NCBI RefSeq assembly: GCF_004143485.2 | Contig: NZ_ML974131.1 | Coordinates: 432,476-496,475 of the forward strand | Reading direction: 5' to 3' | Length of the DNA stretch: 64,000 bases | DNA from: Halorussus amylolyticus | Lineage (GTDB): Archaea > Halobacteriota > Halobacteria > Halobacteriales > Haladaptataceae | Part shown: positions 26,946 to 35,857 of the stretch, piece by piece | Layout: each line of letters begins with the position of its first letter | How positions within the stretch are numbered: the first letter of the stretch is position 1 | Notes under the pieces: generated by a model | Database searches by the model: none | Seen by the model: the letters and a program-made list of their open reading frames with translations, nothing else | What the model was told of the DNA's origin: nothing | Made by a program: the position numbers and the translations under genes

Positions 26946-27194
26946 GCTTTCGAACCGCGCCCACTCGTCCGAGCTGATTCTGTCGGATGTACTGCTTCGA
27001 ATAGCGGTGATTTCCACGTACGTACACCCGACAGGCTCCGTTGAAACCCTCAGAGAGATACGGCTTCACCCGGTAGTTCGACTGAATATAGGCCATCCAA
27101 AGTCACGGTTACTCCGGTTTGTTGAGCAGGCTTCACTTGGCACATCGACCCGCCGGTCGCTACTCTTCAATCGATCTGAATTCTGACAAAAATA

Positions 27195-27740
27195 TCATCT
27201 GTTACTATTTTTCTGCACTCGCTCTTTTACAATGGGTGCCCTGTCATTGAGTTCCTGAAATATGTCTTCCTCACCGATATATGGTTCAGATTTATCGATG
27301 AAATACTCCATCTTTTTGACCTGATTCTTTTGTAGTTCTTGGGAGTCTCCCAAGCCGTAGTAATCACTGTTATCTAAAATATCCACAGCTTTAACAGCTA
27401 CCGCGCTTCTTCCCAATTCAAAACATCTCTTATATATGTCGTAGTGCCGTTCCAGATAGTCGTCGATATTCTCGTCGAAACTAGTGGCTTCCACGATATT
27501 TGCAACGTCTTCTCCGAACTTCGAACGAATCTCGTCGGAAGTCACATCTGTATCCTCTAGCAGGTCGTGGAGAAGGCCAGAGATGACGATGCGCTTCTCA
27601 TACTCTCTGTCGTAAAGATTCATTCCCACTCTTGTACTGTGAAGAATCACCGGTTTCGGGTTATCTCCCGAGGATTCGAACGAATGCACCAGATATTGAA
27701 TAGCTCGTTCTATCGCTTCATCTTCTTCTATATCTCTCAT
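27195..27740 (-). CDS. HD-domain phosphohydrolase, SpoT-like, in AT-rich DNA
   Basis: 181 aa HD-fold hydrolase. Metal motif: HSTRVGMNLY (first His), then SGLLHDLLEDTDVTSDEI (HD pair) and VKAVDILDNS (last Asp), the order found in RelA/SpoT-type ppGpp hydrolase domains. No synthetase or TGS domain is present. The DNA is distinctly AT-rich compared with both sides and the protein is richer in Lys, Asn and Ile, suggesting recent transfer. Nucleotide hydrolysis is likely; the substrate and role (stress or phage defence) are open. Confidence 0.82.
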   Translation of the reverse strand: MRDIEEDEAIERAIQYLVHSFESSGDNPKPVILHSTRVGMNLYDREYEKRIVISGLLHDLLEDTDVTSDEIRSKFGEDVANIVEATSFDENIDDYLERHYDIYKRCFELGRSAVAVKAVDILDNSDYYGLGDSQELQKNQVKKMEYFIDKSEPYIGEEDIFQELNDRAPIVKERVQKNSNR

Positions 27741-27929
27741 CTCTATGACTAGTAAGCGGATACGCTATCAAATTCCTTTTGACACGAACTGCCTGAGATG
27801 CCTTTGCTGACCGACCCGACGACCTCGGACTCTCTTTGTCCTCGTGAGAGTCGCATACCTGCCTAACGCTATTTCAGCGAGGAAAGTATTGAACAAGTGG
27901 GGATTCAACAGAGCCAGCCGACAGTACGA

Positions 27930-28700
27930 CTACGGGTACTCGTTTTCGAAGCCCGACTCCATTCCGGCGTGGATGAACTCCGCGAGGATGTGACCGATTC
28001 GCGTGTCGGCGGTCCAGAGCGCGGTCTCGCCGAAGGGGTCGGGGTCGTCGCCCTCAGTCAGCACCGAGAGCAGGACGGTGGCGTCGTCCACGAGAAGCGT
28101 CCGCCCGGTGAAGCCGCCGGTCTGCTCGCGCGAGGTGACGACCACCCGAATGGGGTCGTCGGCGAAGCGGTCTTCGACCGCCGGGTCGCGCGTGACGACC
28201 ACGACCGGTATCCCGGCCGCCGCGCGCTCGGCGAGCGCGCGCTCGACCCCCTCGGAGAACAGGTCCGCCGTTCCGGCCACTAACACCACCTGCTCGTCGG
28301 CCCGGCGAATCAGTTCGGCGACTCGTTCGTGGACCGTGTGGCGGCCGTGGAGGGTCGAAACCTCGCCGTCGTCGGTGTGGTCTGCGTGCTCGTTCCGGAC
28401 CGCGTCGAGGCTCTCGAAGGCGCGCTCCTGCTCGCGCTCGATTCGCGCTCGAAGCTGTTCGCGCGCCGCGTCGAGGCTCACCGGGCGGTACTGCTTGGGC
28501 GAGGACTCGACCACTTCCACGAGTCCCCGGTCGGCCAAGTCGTCGGCCGCGCCGTACACCTGCGACCGCGGCACGTCCGAGAGTTGGCTCACTTCCTGGG
28601 CGGTCCCGGTCCCGAGCCGCTGGAGCGCCACGAACACCTTGGCCTCGTAGTTCGAGAGACCGAGTCGCTTCAGCGCCTCGACTGCCTCGTGTGCGCTCAT
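27930..28700 (-). CDS. TrmB-like transcriptional regulator
   Basis: 256 aa. The N-terminal winged helix EAVEALKRLGLSNYEAKVFV...SQLSDVPRSQVYGAADDLAD is the TrmB signature; a coiled-coil linker (about residues 78-105) leads to a C-terminal PLD-like sensor domain with RRADEQVVLVAGTADLFSEG. TrmB proteins respond to sugars or other ligands. It is divergent from the MMPL/RND exporter, with a palindrome (28762-28783) at the exporter TATA box, so it probably controls that gene. Confidence 0.88.
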   Translation of the reverse strand: MSAHEAVEALKRLGLSNYEAKVFVALQRLGTGTAQEVSQLSDVPRSQVYGAADDLADRGLVEVVESSPKQYRPVSLDAAREQLRARIEREQERAFESLDAVRNEHADHTDDGEVSTLHGRHTVHERVAELIRRADEQVVLVAGTADLFSEGVERALAERAAAGIPVVVVTRDPAVEDRFADDPIRVVVTSREQTGGFTGRTLLVDDATVLLSVLTEGDDPDPFGETALWTADTRIGHILAEFIHAGMESGFENEYP

Positions 28701-28761
28701 CTACCCCGTCAGAGACGCCCCCGGAAGTAAGGGGTTTCGAGTGGCGGCGCTCCGCACAGGG

Positions 28762-28783
28762 TTATTGTAGGAATCTACAATAA
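28762..28783. promoter_or_regulatory. Palindromic operator abutting the exporter TATA box
   Basis: TTATTGTAG (28762-28770), GAAT, then CTACAATAA (28775-28783): perfect 9-bp inverted repeat. It abuts TTTATA (about 28785-28790), which lies 27-32 bases before the exporter ATG at 28817. A dimeric repressor here would cover the BRE/TATA region. The divergent TrmB-like gene starts 62 bases away and is the obvious candidate binder. Confidence 0.72.
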
Positions 28784-28816
28784 TTTATACCCCTGGCGAC
28801 AACGGATGGGTAGCCA

Positions 28817-31390
28817 ATGGACCTCGCCGAGCGATACGCCGACGCAATCACGACGTACAGCAAGGCCGTACTGGTGGTGTTACTGCTCGCCACCGCGGTC
28901 GTGGGGTACGGCGCGGGGAGCATCGACGCGGGACTCACCATCGCGAGCTTCGGGAGCGACTCCACCGAGGCCGAGAAACTCGATTACGTCCGCGAGAACT
29001 TCACGTCCGGCGAGGACAACGCCACCGTGATGCAGGTGGTGGTCCGGGGCGACAACGTCCTCACGAAGGAGTCGCTGGTCGAGACGTTACGCCTCCAACA
29101 GCAGTTACGCGACAACGAGACGGTCGCCGCCACGCTCCGCGACGACCAACCGACCGCGGGCCTCTCGAATCTAATCGCGACGACTGCGATACGACAGGAG
29201 CAGGCCGAAAGCGGTGAGAACGCGACTGTCGCAGGCCCGCCGCCGACGCTCGACCGCCAAATCGCCCACCTGGAGTCGATGTCCCAGTCCGAAATCGACG
29301 ACGTGACGCTCGCGGTCCTCGACGCCGACAGTCAGGCGGCGGGACCAATCGACCCCTTCAGACTGCTGGCGACCGACTACGAATCCGGTAGCACGACCGC
29401 GTCGGCGCGGGTGCTGTTCGTCTTCCAGCAAGCCGACGGCGGGGACTCGCTCTCGGACGACGTGGTCGCCGGGCAGTTGGCGACCCAGACCATCGCCGAC
29501 CGGACCGTCGAATCGACCGACTCGTTCGTGTTCGGCGCGGGCATCGTGGACGAAGAGTCCGGACAGGCGACCGGCGAGAGCTTCGCGCTCATCACCCCCG
29601 TCGCGTTCGCGCTCGTCCTGCTCGTGCTGTTCGTCGCGTACCGAGACCCACTCGACATCGCGCTCGGTCTCCTCGGCACGCTTCTGGTCCTCGTCTGGAT
29701 GGGCGGGTTCATGGGGTGGGCCGGAATCGGCGTGACCCAGATTCTCATCGCGGTGCCGTTCCTGCTCATCGGTCTCTCCATCGACTACGCGCTCCACGTC
29801 GTGATGCGCTACCGCGAGGCGAAAGCCGAGGACTCAGACCGGTCGCCCGCTCGCGCGATGCGCGTCGGCCTCGCGGGCGTCGTGGTCGCGCTCGCGGCGA
29901 CCACGTTCACCACCGCGGTCGGCTTCCTCTCGAACCTCGTCAGCCCCATCGAGTCCATCTCGCAGTTCGGGATGGTGAGCGCGTTCGGCATCGTCTCGGC
30001 GTTCGTCGTCTTCGCGGGACTCCTCCCCGCGCTCAAACTCGAACTCGAAGGACTGCTCGAACGCGCGGGCCTCGACCGCGGAAAACGCGCGTTCGGGACC
30101 GGCGGAACTTTCGCCGGGCGCGCGCTCGGCGTCGGCACGACAGTCGCGCGAAAGCTCCCGCTCGCGGTCGTCGTCGTCGCGCTCGTCGTGAGTTTGGGGG
30201 GCGGCTACGCCGCCACGAACATCGACACGTCGCTGAATCAGGTCGATTTCCTCCCGCGAGACTCCCCCGACTGGATGGACTCGGTCCCCGAACCCATTCG
30301 GCCCGGCGACTACGACCTCCGGGAGAACGTCATCTTCCTCAACGACAAGTTCGTCCAGACCCGCGACGAATCGCAGGCCGAGATACTCGTGGAGGGACCG
30401 GTCACGTCGCCCGATACCCTCGACAGAGTCGCGGACGGCCGCGAGCGCATCGGCGAAAGCTCGACCGCCATCACGCTCGCGAACGGCCAACCGAGCGTCG
30501 ATGACCCGGTCTCGGTCCTCCGAAGCGTCGCGGCCGAGAACGAGACGGTCGCCGCGGTCGTCGCCGAGCGCGACACCGACGGCGACGGTCTCCCCGACGA
30601 GAATCTGGCCGAAGTGTACGACGCGATGTACGCGGCGGCCCCCGACGAGACCGCGAACGTCGTCCACCGGACCGGCGACGGGGAGTACCGCGCGCTCAGG
30701 CTCACGGTCTCGATTCGCGGCGGGTCGGACACCGGCGTCGTGACCGACGAGATGCGCGCTTCGGCGTCGGTCATCGGCGACGGGAGCGACCTCACCGTGA
30801 CCGCGACCGGCCAGCCAATCGTGGACGAAATCGTTCAGGACGGCCTGCTCACGACGCTCGTGGAGACGTTCCTCATCACGCTCGGGGTCATCGTGGCGTT
30901 CCTCACCACCATCTTCTACCGACGGTACGGCACGCTCGCGCTCGGCGCGATTACGATGGTCCCGGTGGTGTTCGCGCTGAGTTGGATTCTCGGCGTGATG
31001 TACCTGCTCGACATCTCGTTCAACTCCGAGACCGCCATTATCGCGAGCATCGCAATCGGAATCGGGGTCGATTACGCGGTCCACATCAGCGAGCGATTCG
31101 TCGAGGAACTCGAACACGCGCCGACCCCCATCGCGGCGCTCGAAACGACCGTCGCGGGGACCGGCGGCGCGCTGTTGGCGAGCGCGGCCACGACCGCGTT
31201 CGGCTTCGGCGTCCTGCAACTCTCGCTCGTGCCGTCGCTCCAGCGATTCGGTCTCGTGACCGGCACGAGCATCGTCTTCGCGTTCGTGTCGAGCGTGGTC
31301 GTGTTGCCGAGCCTGCTCGTCCTCTGGTGTCGGTACGCCGGAGTCGAAGGCGCGCTCTCCGAGCGCGCCGACGCGTCGGCGAGCGACTGA
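28817..31390 (+). CDS. MMPL/RND superfamily exporter
   Basis: 857 aa with twelve predicted membrane helices in two repeats, each preceded by a large extracellular domain. RND/SSD-like helix-4 motifs appear in each half: SIDYALHVVMRYREAK and GIGVDYAVHISERFVEE, where the Asp carries protons. Such haloarchaeal proteins are thought to export lipids, drugs or hydrophobic compounds; substrate unknown. Regulated by the palindrome and probably the TrmB-like protein encoded divergently. Confidence 0.92.
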   Translation: MDLAERYADAITTYSKAVLVVLLLATAVVGYGAGSIDAGLTIASFGSDSTEAEKLDYVRENFTSGEDNATVMQVVVRGDNVLTKESLVETLRLQQQLRDNETVAATLRDDQPTAGLSNLIATTAIRQEQAESGENATVAGPPPTLDRQIAHLESMSQSEIDDVTLAVLDADSQAAGPIDPFRLLATDYESGSTTASARVLFVFQQADGGDSLSDDVVAGQLATQTIADRTVESTDSFVFGAGIVDEESGQATGESFALITPVAFALVLLVLFVAYRDPLDIALGLLGTLLVLVWMGGFMGWAGIGVTQILIAVPFLLIGLSIDYALHVVMRYREAKAEDSDRSPARAMRVGLAGVVVALAATTFTTAVGFLSNLVSPIESISQFGMVSAFGIVSAFVVFAGLLPALKLELEGLLERAGLDRGKRAFGTGGTFAGRALGVGTTVARKLPLAVVVVALVVSLGGGYAATNIDTSLNQVDFLPRDSPDWMDSVPEPIRPGDYDLRENVIFLNDKFVQTRDESQAEILVEGPVTSPDTLDRVADGRERIGESSTAITLANGQPSVDDPVSVLRSVAAENETVAAVVAERDTDGDGLPDENLAEVYDAMYAAAPDETANVVHRTGDGEYRALRLTVSIRGGSDTGVVTDEMRASASVIGDGSDLTVTATGQPIVDEIVQDGLLTTLVETFLITLGVIVAFLTTIFYRRYGTLALGAITMVPVVFALSWILGVMYLLDISFNSETAIIASIAIGIGVDYAVHISERFVEELEHAPTPIAALETTVAGTGGALLASAATTAFGFGVLQLSLVPSLQRFGLVTGTSIVFAFVSSVVVLPSLLVLWCRYAGVEGALSERADASASD

Positions 31391-31420
31391 CTCGCATCGG
31401 GTCGAGGCGCAGACCTGTTC

Positions 31421-31891
31421 TCACGCCATCGAGGACCGCCCGGTTAGCTCGTCGGCGTCGAGTTTGTAGAGTTTCAGGTCGGTCGCCCCGCCGCCCTCGA
31501 CCCACGGCGCGAGCGGAAACCACGCGTTGTCCGCGAGCGCATTCAACACGTTCTCGATTTCGTCGTCGGGAACCCGGCGGAGTTCGCCGCGCGCCACGAC
31601 GCTGGTCCAGTCGGGGGGTGCGACTTCGGGCACGAGAAACGCCGCGGTCGTGGTCGCGTCGAGGTACGCCATCTTCTCGCTGTTCTCGGTTGCCTGTAGC
31701 TGGAAGTAGAGCGTGGAGTCGCCGTCGTAGCCGAAGGACATCGGAATCGAGTACGCCGAATCGTCCTTGGCGAGGGTGAGACAGCCCCACCCGCGGCGTT
31801 CGAGGAAGTCGTCTACGGCGGCCTCGTCCATCTCGACTTCGGGCGTCGTCTCGGCGTTGGGTGTCGTCTCGGCGGGTGTGTGGAAAGACAT
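31421..31891 (-). CDS. Pyridoxamine 5'-phosphate oxidase family flavin-binding protein
   Basis: 156 aa split-barrel FMN-binding protein. Segments LERRGWGCLTLAKDDSAYSI, GYDGDSTLYFQLQ and EVAPPDWTSVVARGELRRV match the haloarchaeal PPOX-like (Pyridox_ox_2) family, which is mostly uncharacterised and not true B6 oxidase. ATG at 31891 gives MSFHTPAETT; the longer frame is not family-like. Convergent with the MMPL exporter. Confidence 0.85.
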   Translation of the reverse strand: MSFHTPAETTPNAETTPEVEMDEAAVDDFLERRGWGCLTLAKDDSAYSIPMSFGYDGDSTLYFQLQATENSEKMAYLDATTTAAFLVPEVAPPDWTSVVARGELRRVPDDEIENVLNALADNAWFPLAPWVEGGGATDLKLYKLDADELTGRSSMA

Positions 31892-32031
31892 CGTTCTCGT
31901 TTCGAGGGTTCGCGGACGGGGAGTATATATTTCGAACCCGATTCTAACGAACTGAGAACGGGGGCGGTGCGCTCGGTGACGCCGCGAAATCCGCCTCAAA
32001 CTTTACGGTTCTTGGCTCACAACATACACAC

Positions 32032-32334
32032 ATGAGCGCCGACAAGAAGCGGGTCCAGTTCCGGGCACCGTCTCGGCTTGTGGACCGCGCCGACTCGCTC
32101 GCGAACGTGTTCGGGTCCGACCGGACCGACATCCTCCTTGACGCGCTCCGCAAGTACCTGCGAGAGGTCGCCCACGACGACGAAATCAGACAGGAAATCG
32201 CGGGGGCCTACTACGACGACGAAATCAGCTTCGAACAGTTGAAATCGCTCGTCGGCAAGGAGGAAGCCGCGAACTTTCGCGTGCTGAAACGACAGTTGGA
32301 CGAGGGGCTGACCGACGAACTCGCAGAGCTATAG
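32032..32334 (+). CDS. Ribbon-helix-helix antitoxin-like protein
   Basis: 100 aa. The N-terminus KKRVQFRAPSRLVDRADSLA followed by SDRTDILLDALRKYLREV is a ribbon-helix-helix DNA-binding domain; the C-terminal half (ISFEQLKSLVGKEEAANF) would clamp a toxin. Its stop codon is directly followed by the start of a PIN-domain gene, giving the classic antitoxin-toxin order. The pair is distinct from VapBC at 3782-4383. Confidence 0.85.
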   Translation: MSADKKRVQFRAPSRLVDRADSLANVFGSDRTDILLDALRKYLREVAHDDEIRQEIAGAYYDDEISFEQLKSLVGKEEAANFRVLKRQLDEGLTDELAEL

Positions 32335-32829
32335 ATGACGCTCGTCGCAGACACCTCCGCGCTGGTCAGTCTCGGATGTGCGACCGACCGACCGCTTCTC
32401 GACCTCCTCGTCTCCGAGTACGAAGTCTCTCTGCCGGAAATCGTCGTCGAAGAACTCCGCGAAATCGCGGCGTACGACGACGACCAAGCGCGCGGAGCGC
32501 GCGCCGTGTTGGACCGAATCGACGATATCGCGACCTGCCCGGTTCCTCTCGAATCCGATTTCCCGCTGGACGACGGCGAAAACGGCGCGGTCGTTCTCGC
32601 GAACGACCGCGCCGCGTCGATGTTGCTGTGCGACGAATTCAACAAAGTCGGTCTCGTTCACGCCTCGCTCGACGACGTGAAACTCGTCACCACGCCGAAG
32701 CTCCTGCTCGTTCTCGAAGCGAACGGCGTTCTCTCGGCGTCCGAGGTGATACGACTGTTGGACGAAATCAGCGAGGTTCGGAGTTGGGACGGAAACAGCT
32801 ACGTCGAGCGCGTCAGAAACCGACTCTAA
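32335..32829 (+). CDS. PIN-domain toxin-like nuclease
   Basis: 164 aa. The PIN motif VADTSALVSLGCATDRPLLD opens the protein, with a conserved EELREIA helix and LDDGENGAVVLANDR and a further Asp-containing region downstream; this resembles the DUF3368-like PIN toxins. Start ATG abuts the antitoxin stop without spacing, implying translational coupling. Convergent with the PIN-KH ATPase gene 22 bases further on. Predicted RNase; target unknown. Confidence 0.83.
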   Translation: MTLVADTSALVSLGCATDRPLLDLLVSEYEVSLPEIVVEELREIAAYDDDQARGARAVLDRIDDIATCPVPLESDFPLDDGENGAVVLANDRAASMLLCDEFNKVGLVHASLDDVKLVTTPKLLLVLEANGVLSASEVIRLLDEISEVRSWDGNSYVERVRNRL

Positions 32830-32851
32830 ACTCGTCTCTCGCCGGACGACC

Positions 32852-34723
32852 CTACGCCCGAACGACCGTGATTTGTCGCTCCATGTCGATGGCGCGTTCG
32901 AGTTCCTCGGCGATTGCGCTGCCCCGGGACACCTGAATGTCGCCGCCCCGGCCCACCGTCGCGGTGAACAGGTACTCGCCGTCGGCCTGCACTTCGACCG
33001 TCTCCCCGGCGTGGCCCTCGGTCGGGATGACGACGTGCCGGGAGGTGATTTCGGGCGTGACGAGTTCGCCCTGCGCGCTCGCGGCCGCGCCGCCGTTGGC
33101 GCTCGTCCCCGAACTCGCGCTCGGGGGCGCGGACGACGGGTTCTCGTCGTGGGTCCGCACGTCGATGTCGATGCCGAGGCGCTTTTCGATTTCGCTGATT
33201 CGGCCGCCGCCCTTTCCGATGACGTAGGAGATGTCGTCGTCGGTGACGTACACCGTGGCGCGGTTCTGGCCCTGGACGTCCACGTCCACGTGCCCGCGGG
33301 CGACCGACTGGATTTCGCGCTCGATTTCCTGGCGCGCGAGCTTCGAGACGCCGCTCTCCTCGCGTTCGTCCCCGTTCTCTCCGAGCGGGACGGTGACGAC
33401 CTGCCGATTGAAGGTGTAGATTTCGTACTCCGGACGCTTCGTCTCGAAGTCCTCGATGACGATGACCGGGCGGGCGAGGTCCTCCTCCATCAGGCCCTCG
33501 GGAACCTTGACGCGGGTGGACACGTCGTACACCTTCTCGACCTGTCCGGCCTCGATGTAGACGACGGTGTCCACGACCTGCGGAATCATGCCGAGTTCGA
33601 CCCGGCCGACGAGGCGCTGGAGCGCGTCGATGGCACGAGTGGCGTGGACCACGCCGACCATCCCGACGCCAGCGAGGCGCATGTCCGAGAACACCTCGAA
33701 GTCGTCGGTTTTTCGAACTTCGTCGTAGATGGTGTAGTCGGGCCGGACCATCAGTAGCGAGTCGGCGGTCTTCTCCATCTCGCCCGCAAGTTCGGTGTAC
33801 TGCGTAATCTCGGGACCGACCTGCAGGTCACGGGGTTTCTCCATCGTCTTGACCGCGAAGTCGTGGCCCGCGAGGAACTCCCCGACCGCTTGGGCGAAGG
33901 TGGACTTGCCCGCGCCGGGCGCACCCGCGACGAGGACGCCGCGCTGGTGGTCGAGCAGGCGCTGTTTGAGTTCGTCGGCGAACTCGTAGTCCTCGATGTC
34001 GGTCTTGACGATGGGCCGAACCGCGGTAATCTCCCACGCGTCCGAGAACGGCGGTTCGGAGATGGCGATGCGGTAGTCGCGGAACTGGACGATGGTCATG
34101 CCACGCTCGTCCAACTCGATGAAGCCGTCGTGGCTCTGCTTCGCGCTCTCGATTATCTCGGTGGCGTACTCCTTGACCGTGTCGTGAGTGAGTACGTCGT
34201 CGTCGATTTTCTGGTACTCCATCTCGCCGATGTCGCCACGCTTTGCCATCGGTTCGACGCCGACCTTGAGATGGACGCTCATCGTCTTCTCGTCGAAGTA
34301 GTCCTCGATGGAGAGTCGCCCAACGTCGCGGGTCTTGGGCGCGATGTACTCCACGTCGAGACCCTTCGCCTGTGCGACCTCGCTTTGGACGCCGTCGCTC
34401 GTGACGAACGTGGCGTCGTGTTCGGCCGCCAGTTCGCGGATGAGCGCGTCGATTTCGCCCTCGGTCGCCCGCCCCGCCTCCTCGGCGTCGGGGCGCTCGC
34501 CGACGTAGTCCAGGTCAATTTCGCCCTCGTCGGCGAGGTCGGCGAGGCGCTGGAGTTCTTCCAGTCCGTCCCACCCGCTGTCTTGACCGAGGTTCGCCTG
34601 CGCTTCGAGTTCGGCCACGGCGGCCTCCGGGATGAGTATCGTCGCGTCGGCAAATTCGCCGTCTGCGACTCGCTCGGAGATACGACCGTCGATGATGACG
34701 CTCGTGTCCGGTAGCACGTTCAT
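32852..34723 (-). CDS. PIN-AAA ATPase with C-terminal KH domain (PINA)
   Basis: 623 aa archaeal PINA-type protein. N-terminal PIN domain starts LPDTSVIIDGR; a PilT/VirB11-like hexameric ATPase follows with Walker A VAGAPGAGKSTFA and HATRAIDALQRLVGR; a KH domain near residue 520 has VIGKGGGRISEIEKRL. PINA in other archaea is a hexameric helicase linked to Holliday-junction processing; RNA roles are also proposed. ATG at 34723. A Ser/Ala/Gly linker separates the KH domain from a final beta domain. Confidence 0.93.
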   Translation of the reverse strand: MNVLPDTSVIIDGRISERVADGEFADATILIPEAAVAELEAQANLGQDSGWDGLEELQRLADLADEGEIDLDYVGERPDAEEAGRATEGEIDALIRELAAEHDATFVTSDGVQSEVAQAKGLDVEYIAPKTRDVGRLSIEDYFDEKTMSVHLKVGVEPMAKRGDIGEMEYQKIDDDVLTHDTVKEYATEIIESAKQSHDGFIELDERGMTIVQFRDYRIAISEPPFSDAWEITAVRPIVKTDIEDYEFADELKQRLLDHQRGVLVAGAPGAGKSTFAQAVGEFLAGHDFAVKTMEKPRDLQVGPEITQYTELAGEMEKTADSLLMVRPDYTIYDEVRKTDDFEVFSDMRLAGVGMVGVVHATRAIDALQRLVGRVELGMIPQVVDTVVYIEAGQVEKVYDVSTRVKVPEGLMEEDLARPVIVIEDFETKRPEYEIYTFNRQVVTVPLGENGDEREESGVSKLARQEIEREIQSVARGHVDVDVQGQNRATVYVTDDDISYVIGKGGGRISEIEKRLGIDIDVRTHDENPSSAPPSASSGTSANGGAAASAQGELVTPEITSRHVVIPTEGHAGETVEVQADGEYLFTATVGRGGDIQVSRGSAIAEELERAIDMERQITVVRA

Positions 34724-34786
34724 GGTGATTCGTTGGTTCGGAGCGTTGATAAGGGTGTTCAAGCGACCAGACGACTCGCGTGCGGC

Positions 34787-34852
34787 GTCGAGAATCGGGT
34801 CGTGCGAGGTCGGGAATCGGGTCGTGCGAGGTCGAGTGTTGGGTCGCGCGGA
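34787..34852. repeat. Three tandem 22-bp repeats
   Basis: Units at 34787-34808, 34809-34830 and 34831-34852, each beginning GTCG and containing (A/G)ATCGGGTCGTGCGAG; the first two differ at one base and the third is more diverged. They lie between the PINA start and the G/C palindrome at 34853. Possibly protein-binding sites or slippage products. Confidence 0.75.
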
Positions 34853-34899
34853 GTCGGGGGGGGGGGGGGGGGGCCGCCCCCCCCCCCCCCCCGCCCGAC
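34853..34899. terminator. G-run/C-run palindrome after the BtuF-like gene
   Basis: 18 G (34856-34873), centre CCG, 16 C (34877-34892), with GTCG/CGAC-type outer pairs. On the minus strand it begins at the last base of the cobalamin-binding protein's stop region. The centre and gene-end position are the same as in the palindrome at 8151-8200. A rho-independent-like terminator or G-quadruplex-forming site is plausible; the run length may be uncertain. Confidence 0.5.
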
Positions 34900-35712
34900 T
34901 CACGAATCGAGCGCGCCGGGGTGAAGGGTCGCCGCGAGCGTCTCGACGCCGTCGAGGAGTCGCGGACTCGGCTGATTCAGGAGCGAGTCGTCCACGACGT
35001 GGACGTTCTCGCGCTCGACCGCCGGGAGGTCCCACCCCCGCTCGGCGACGCGTTCGGGGTCGGCCCGGTCGCCGTGGCCACAGACGTGGAGCACGACGTG
35101 GTCGGGCGCGGCGGTCTCGACCTGCGTCCGCGAGACCTCACGCGAGCGTTCGCCGGGGGCGACGAAGGGGTAGCGACCGCCCGCGGCCTCGACCGCTTCG
35201 GGCACCCAGTTGCCCGCCGCCATCGGGGGGTCGGACCACTCCTCGCAGTAGACCACCGGACGGTCGCGGTCGGCGACGAGCGAGCGGACTCGGTCGAGGC
35301 GGTCGCGTGCGCCCCGCGCGAGGTCGTCGCCCGCTTCCGGCAGGCCGACCGCCGCGCCGAGGTCGGCGAACGATTCGACCACCTCGTCGAGCGTGGCGGG
35401 CGCGGCGTGAAACACCTCGTGACCGCGCTCGCGGAGGTCGGCCGCGACGTCGGCCTGCAAAGCGTCGGCGGTCACCACGAGGTCGGGGTCGCGGTCGGCG
35501 ACCGCGTCGTAGTCGGGGTTGAGCCATCCCCCGACCGCCGGGGCGTCGGCGTCCGGGCAGTGGTGAGTCGCGCCCACCACCCGGTCGAGACCGCCGAGCG
35601 CCCGGAGCGTCTCGGTCGCGCTCGGGGCAAGCGAGACGATTCGCTCGGGGGCGTCGGTCTCCGTTTCCGCCTCCGCGTCCGCCCCGTCTCGACGGTCGGC
35701 GTTCGGGGTCAT
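34900..35712 (-). CDS. BtuF-like cobalamin-binding protein without signal peptide
   Basis: 270 aa type III periplasmic-binding-protein fold: RIVSLAPSATETLRALGGLD, VGATHHCPD, GGWLNPDYDAVADRDPDLVV and VYCEEWSDPPMAAGNWVPEA match the vitamin B12/corrinoid-binding BtuF family. Unlike secreted BtuF it has an acidic, Asp/Glu-rich N-terminus and neither Tat motif nor lipobox, so it may be cytosolic. No btuCD permease is near, so a transport role is uncertain. Reads toward PINA. Confidence 0.85.
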   Translation of the reverse strand: MTPNADRRDGADAEAETETDAPERIVSLAPSATETLRALGGLDRVVGATHHCPDADAPAVGGWLNPDYDAVADRDPDLVVTADALQADVAADLRERGHEVFHAAPATLDEVVESFADLGAAVGLPEAGDDLARGARDRLDRVRSLVADRDRPVVYCEEWSDPPMAAGNWVPEAVEAAGGRYPFVAPGERSREVSRTQVETAAPDHVVLHVCGHGDRADPERVAERGWDLPAVERENVHVVDDSLLNQPSPRLLDGVETLAATLHPGALDS

Positions 35713-35857
35713 CGGCCGAATTTGGGAGGTCCACCCCGTTAAATCGTCCGACTACCTCTCGCCCTGACGATTCCACATTTAAATTTTTCCTTCACCCGAA
35801 GTGCGAACGCCGTTTCGAGCGGGTGTGGTAGCCGTTCACGCGAAACACGATGCCGGA

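Noticed and set aside
34632..35742. Plus-strand frames of 296-320 aa across the G/C palindrome
   Set aside because: They contain poly-Gly/poly-Pro from the homopolymer runs and mirror the BtuF-like gene.
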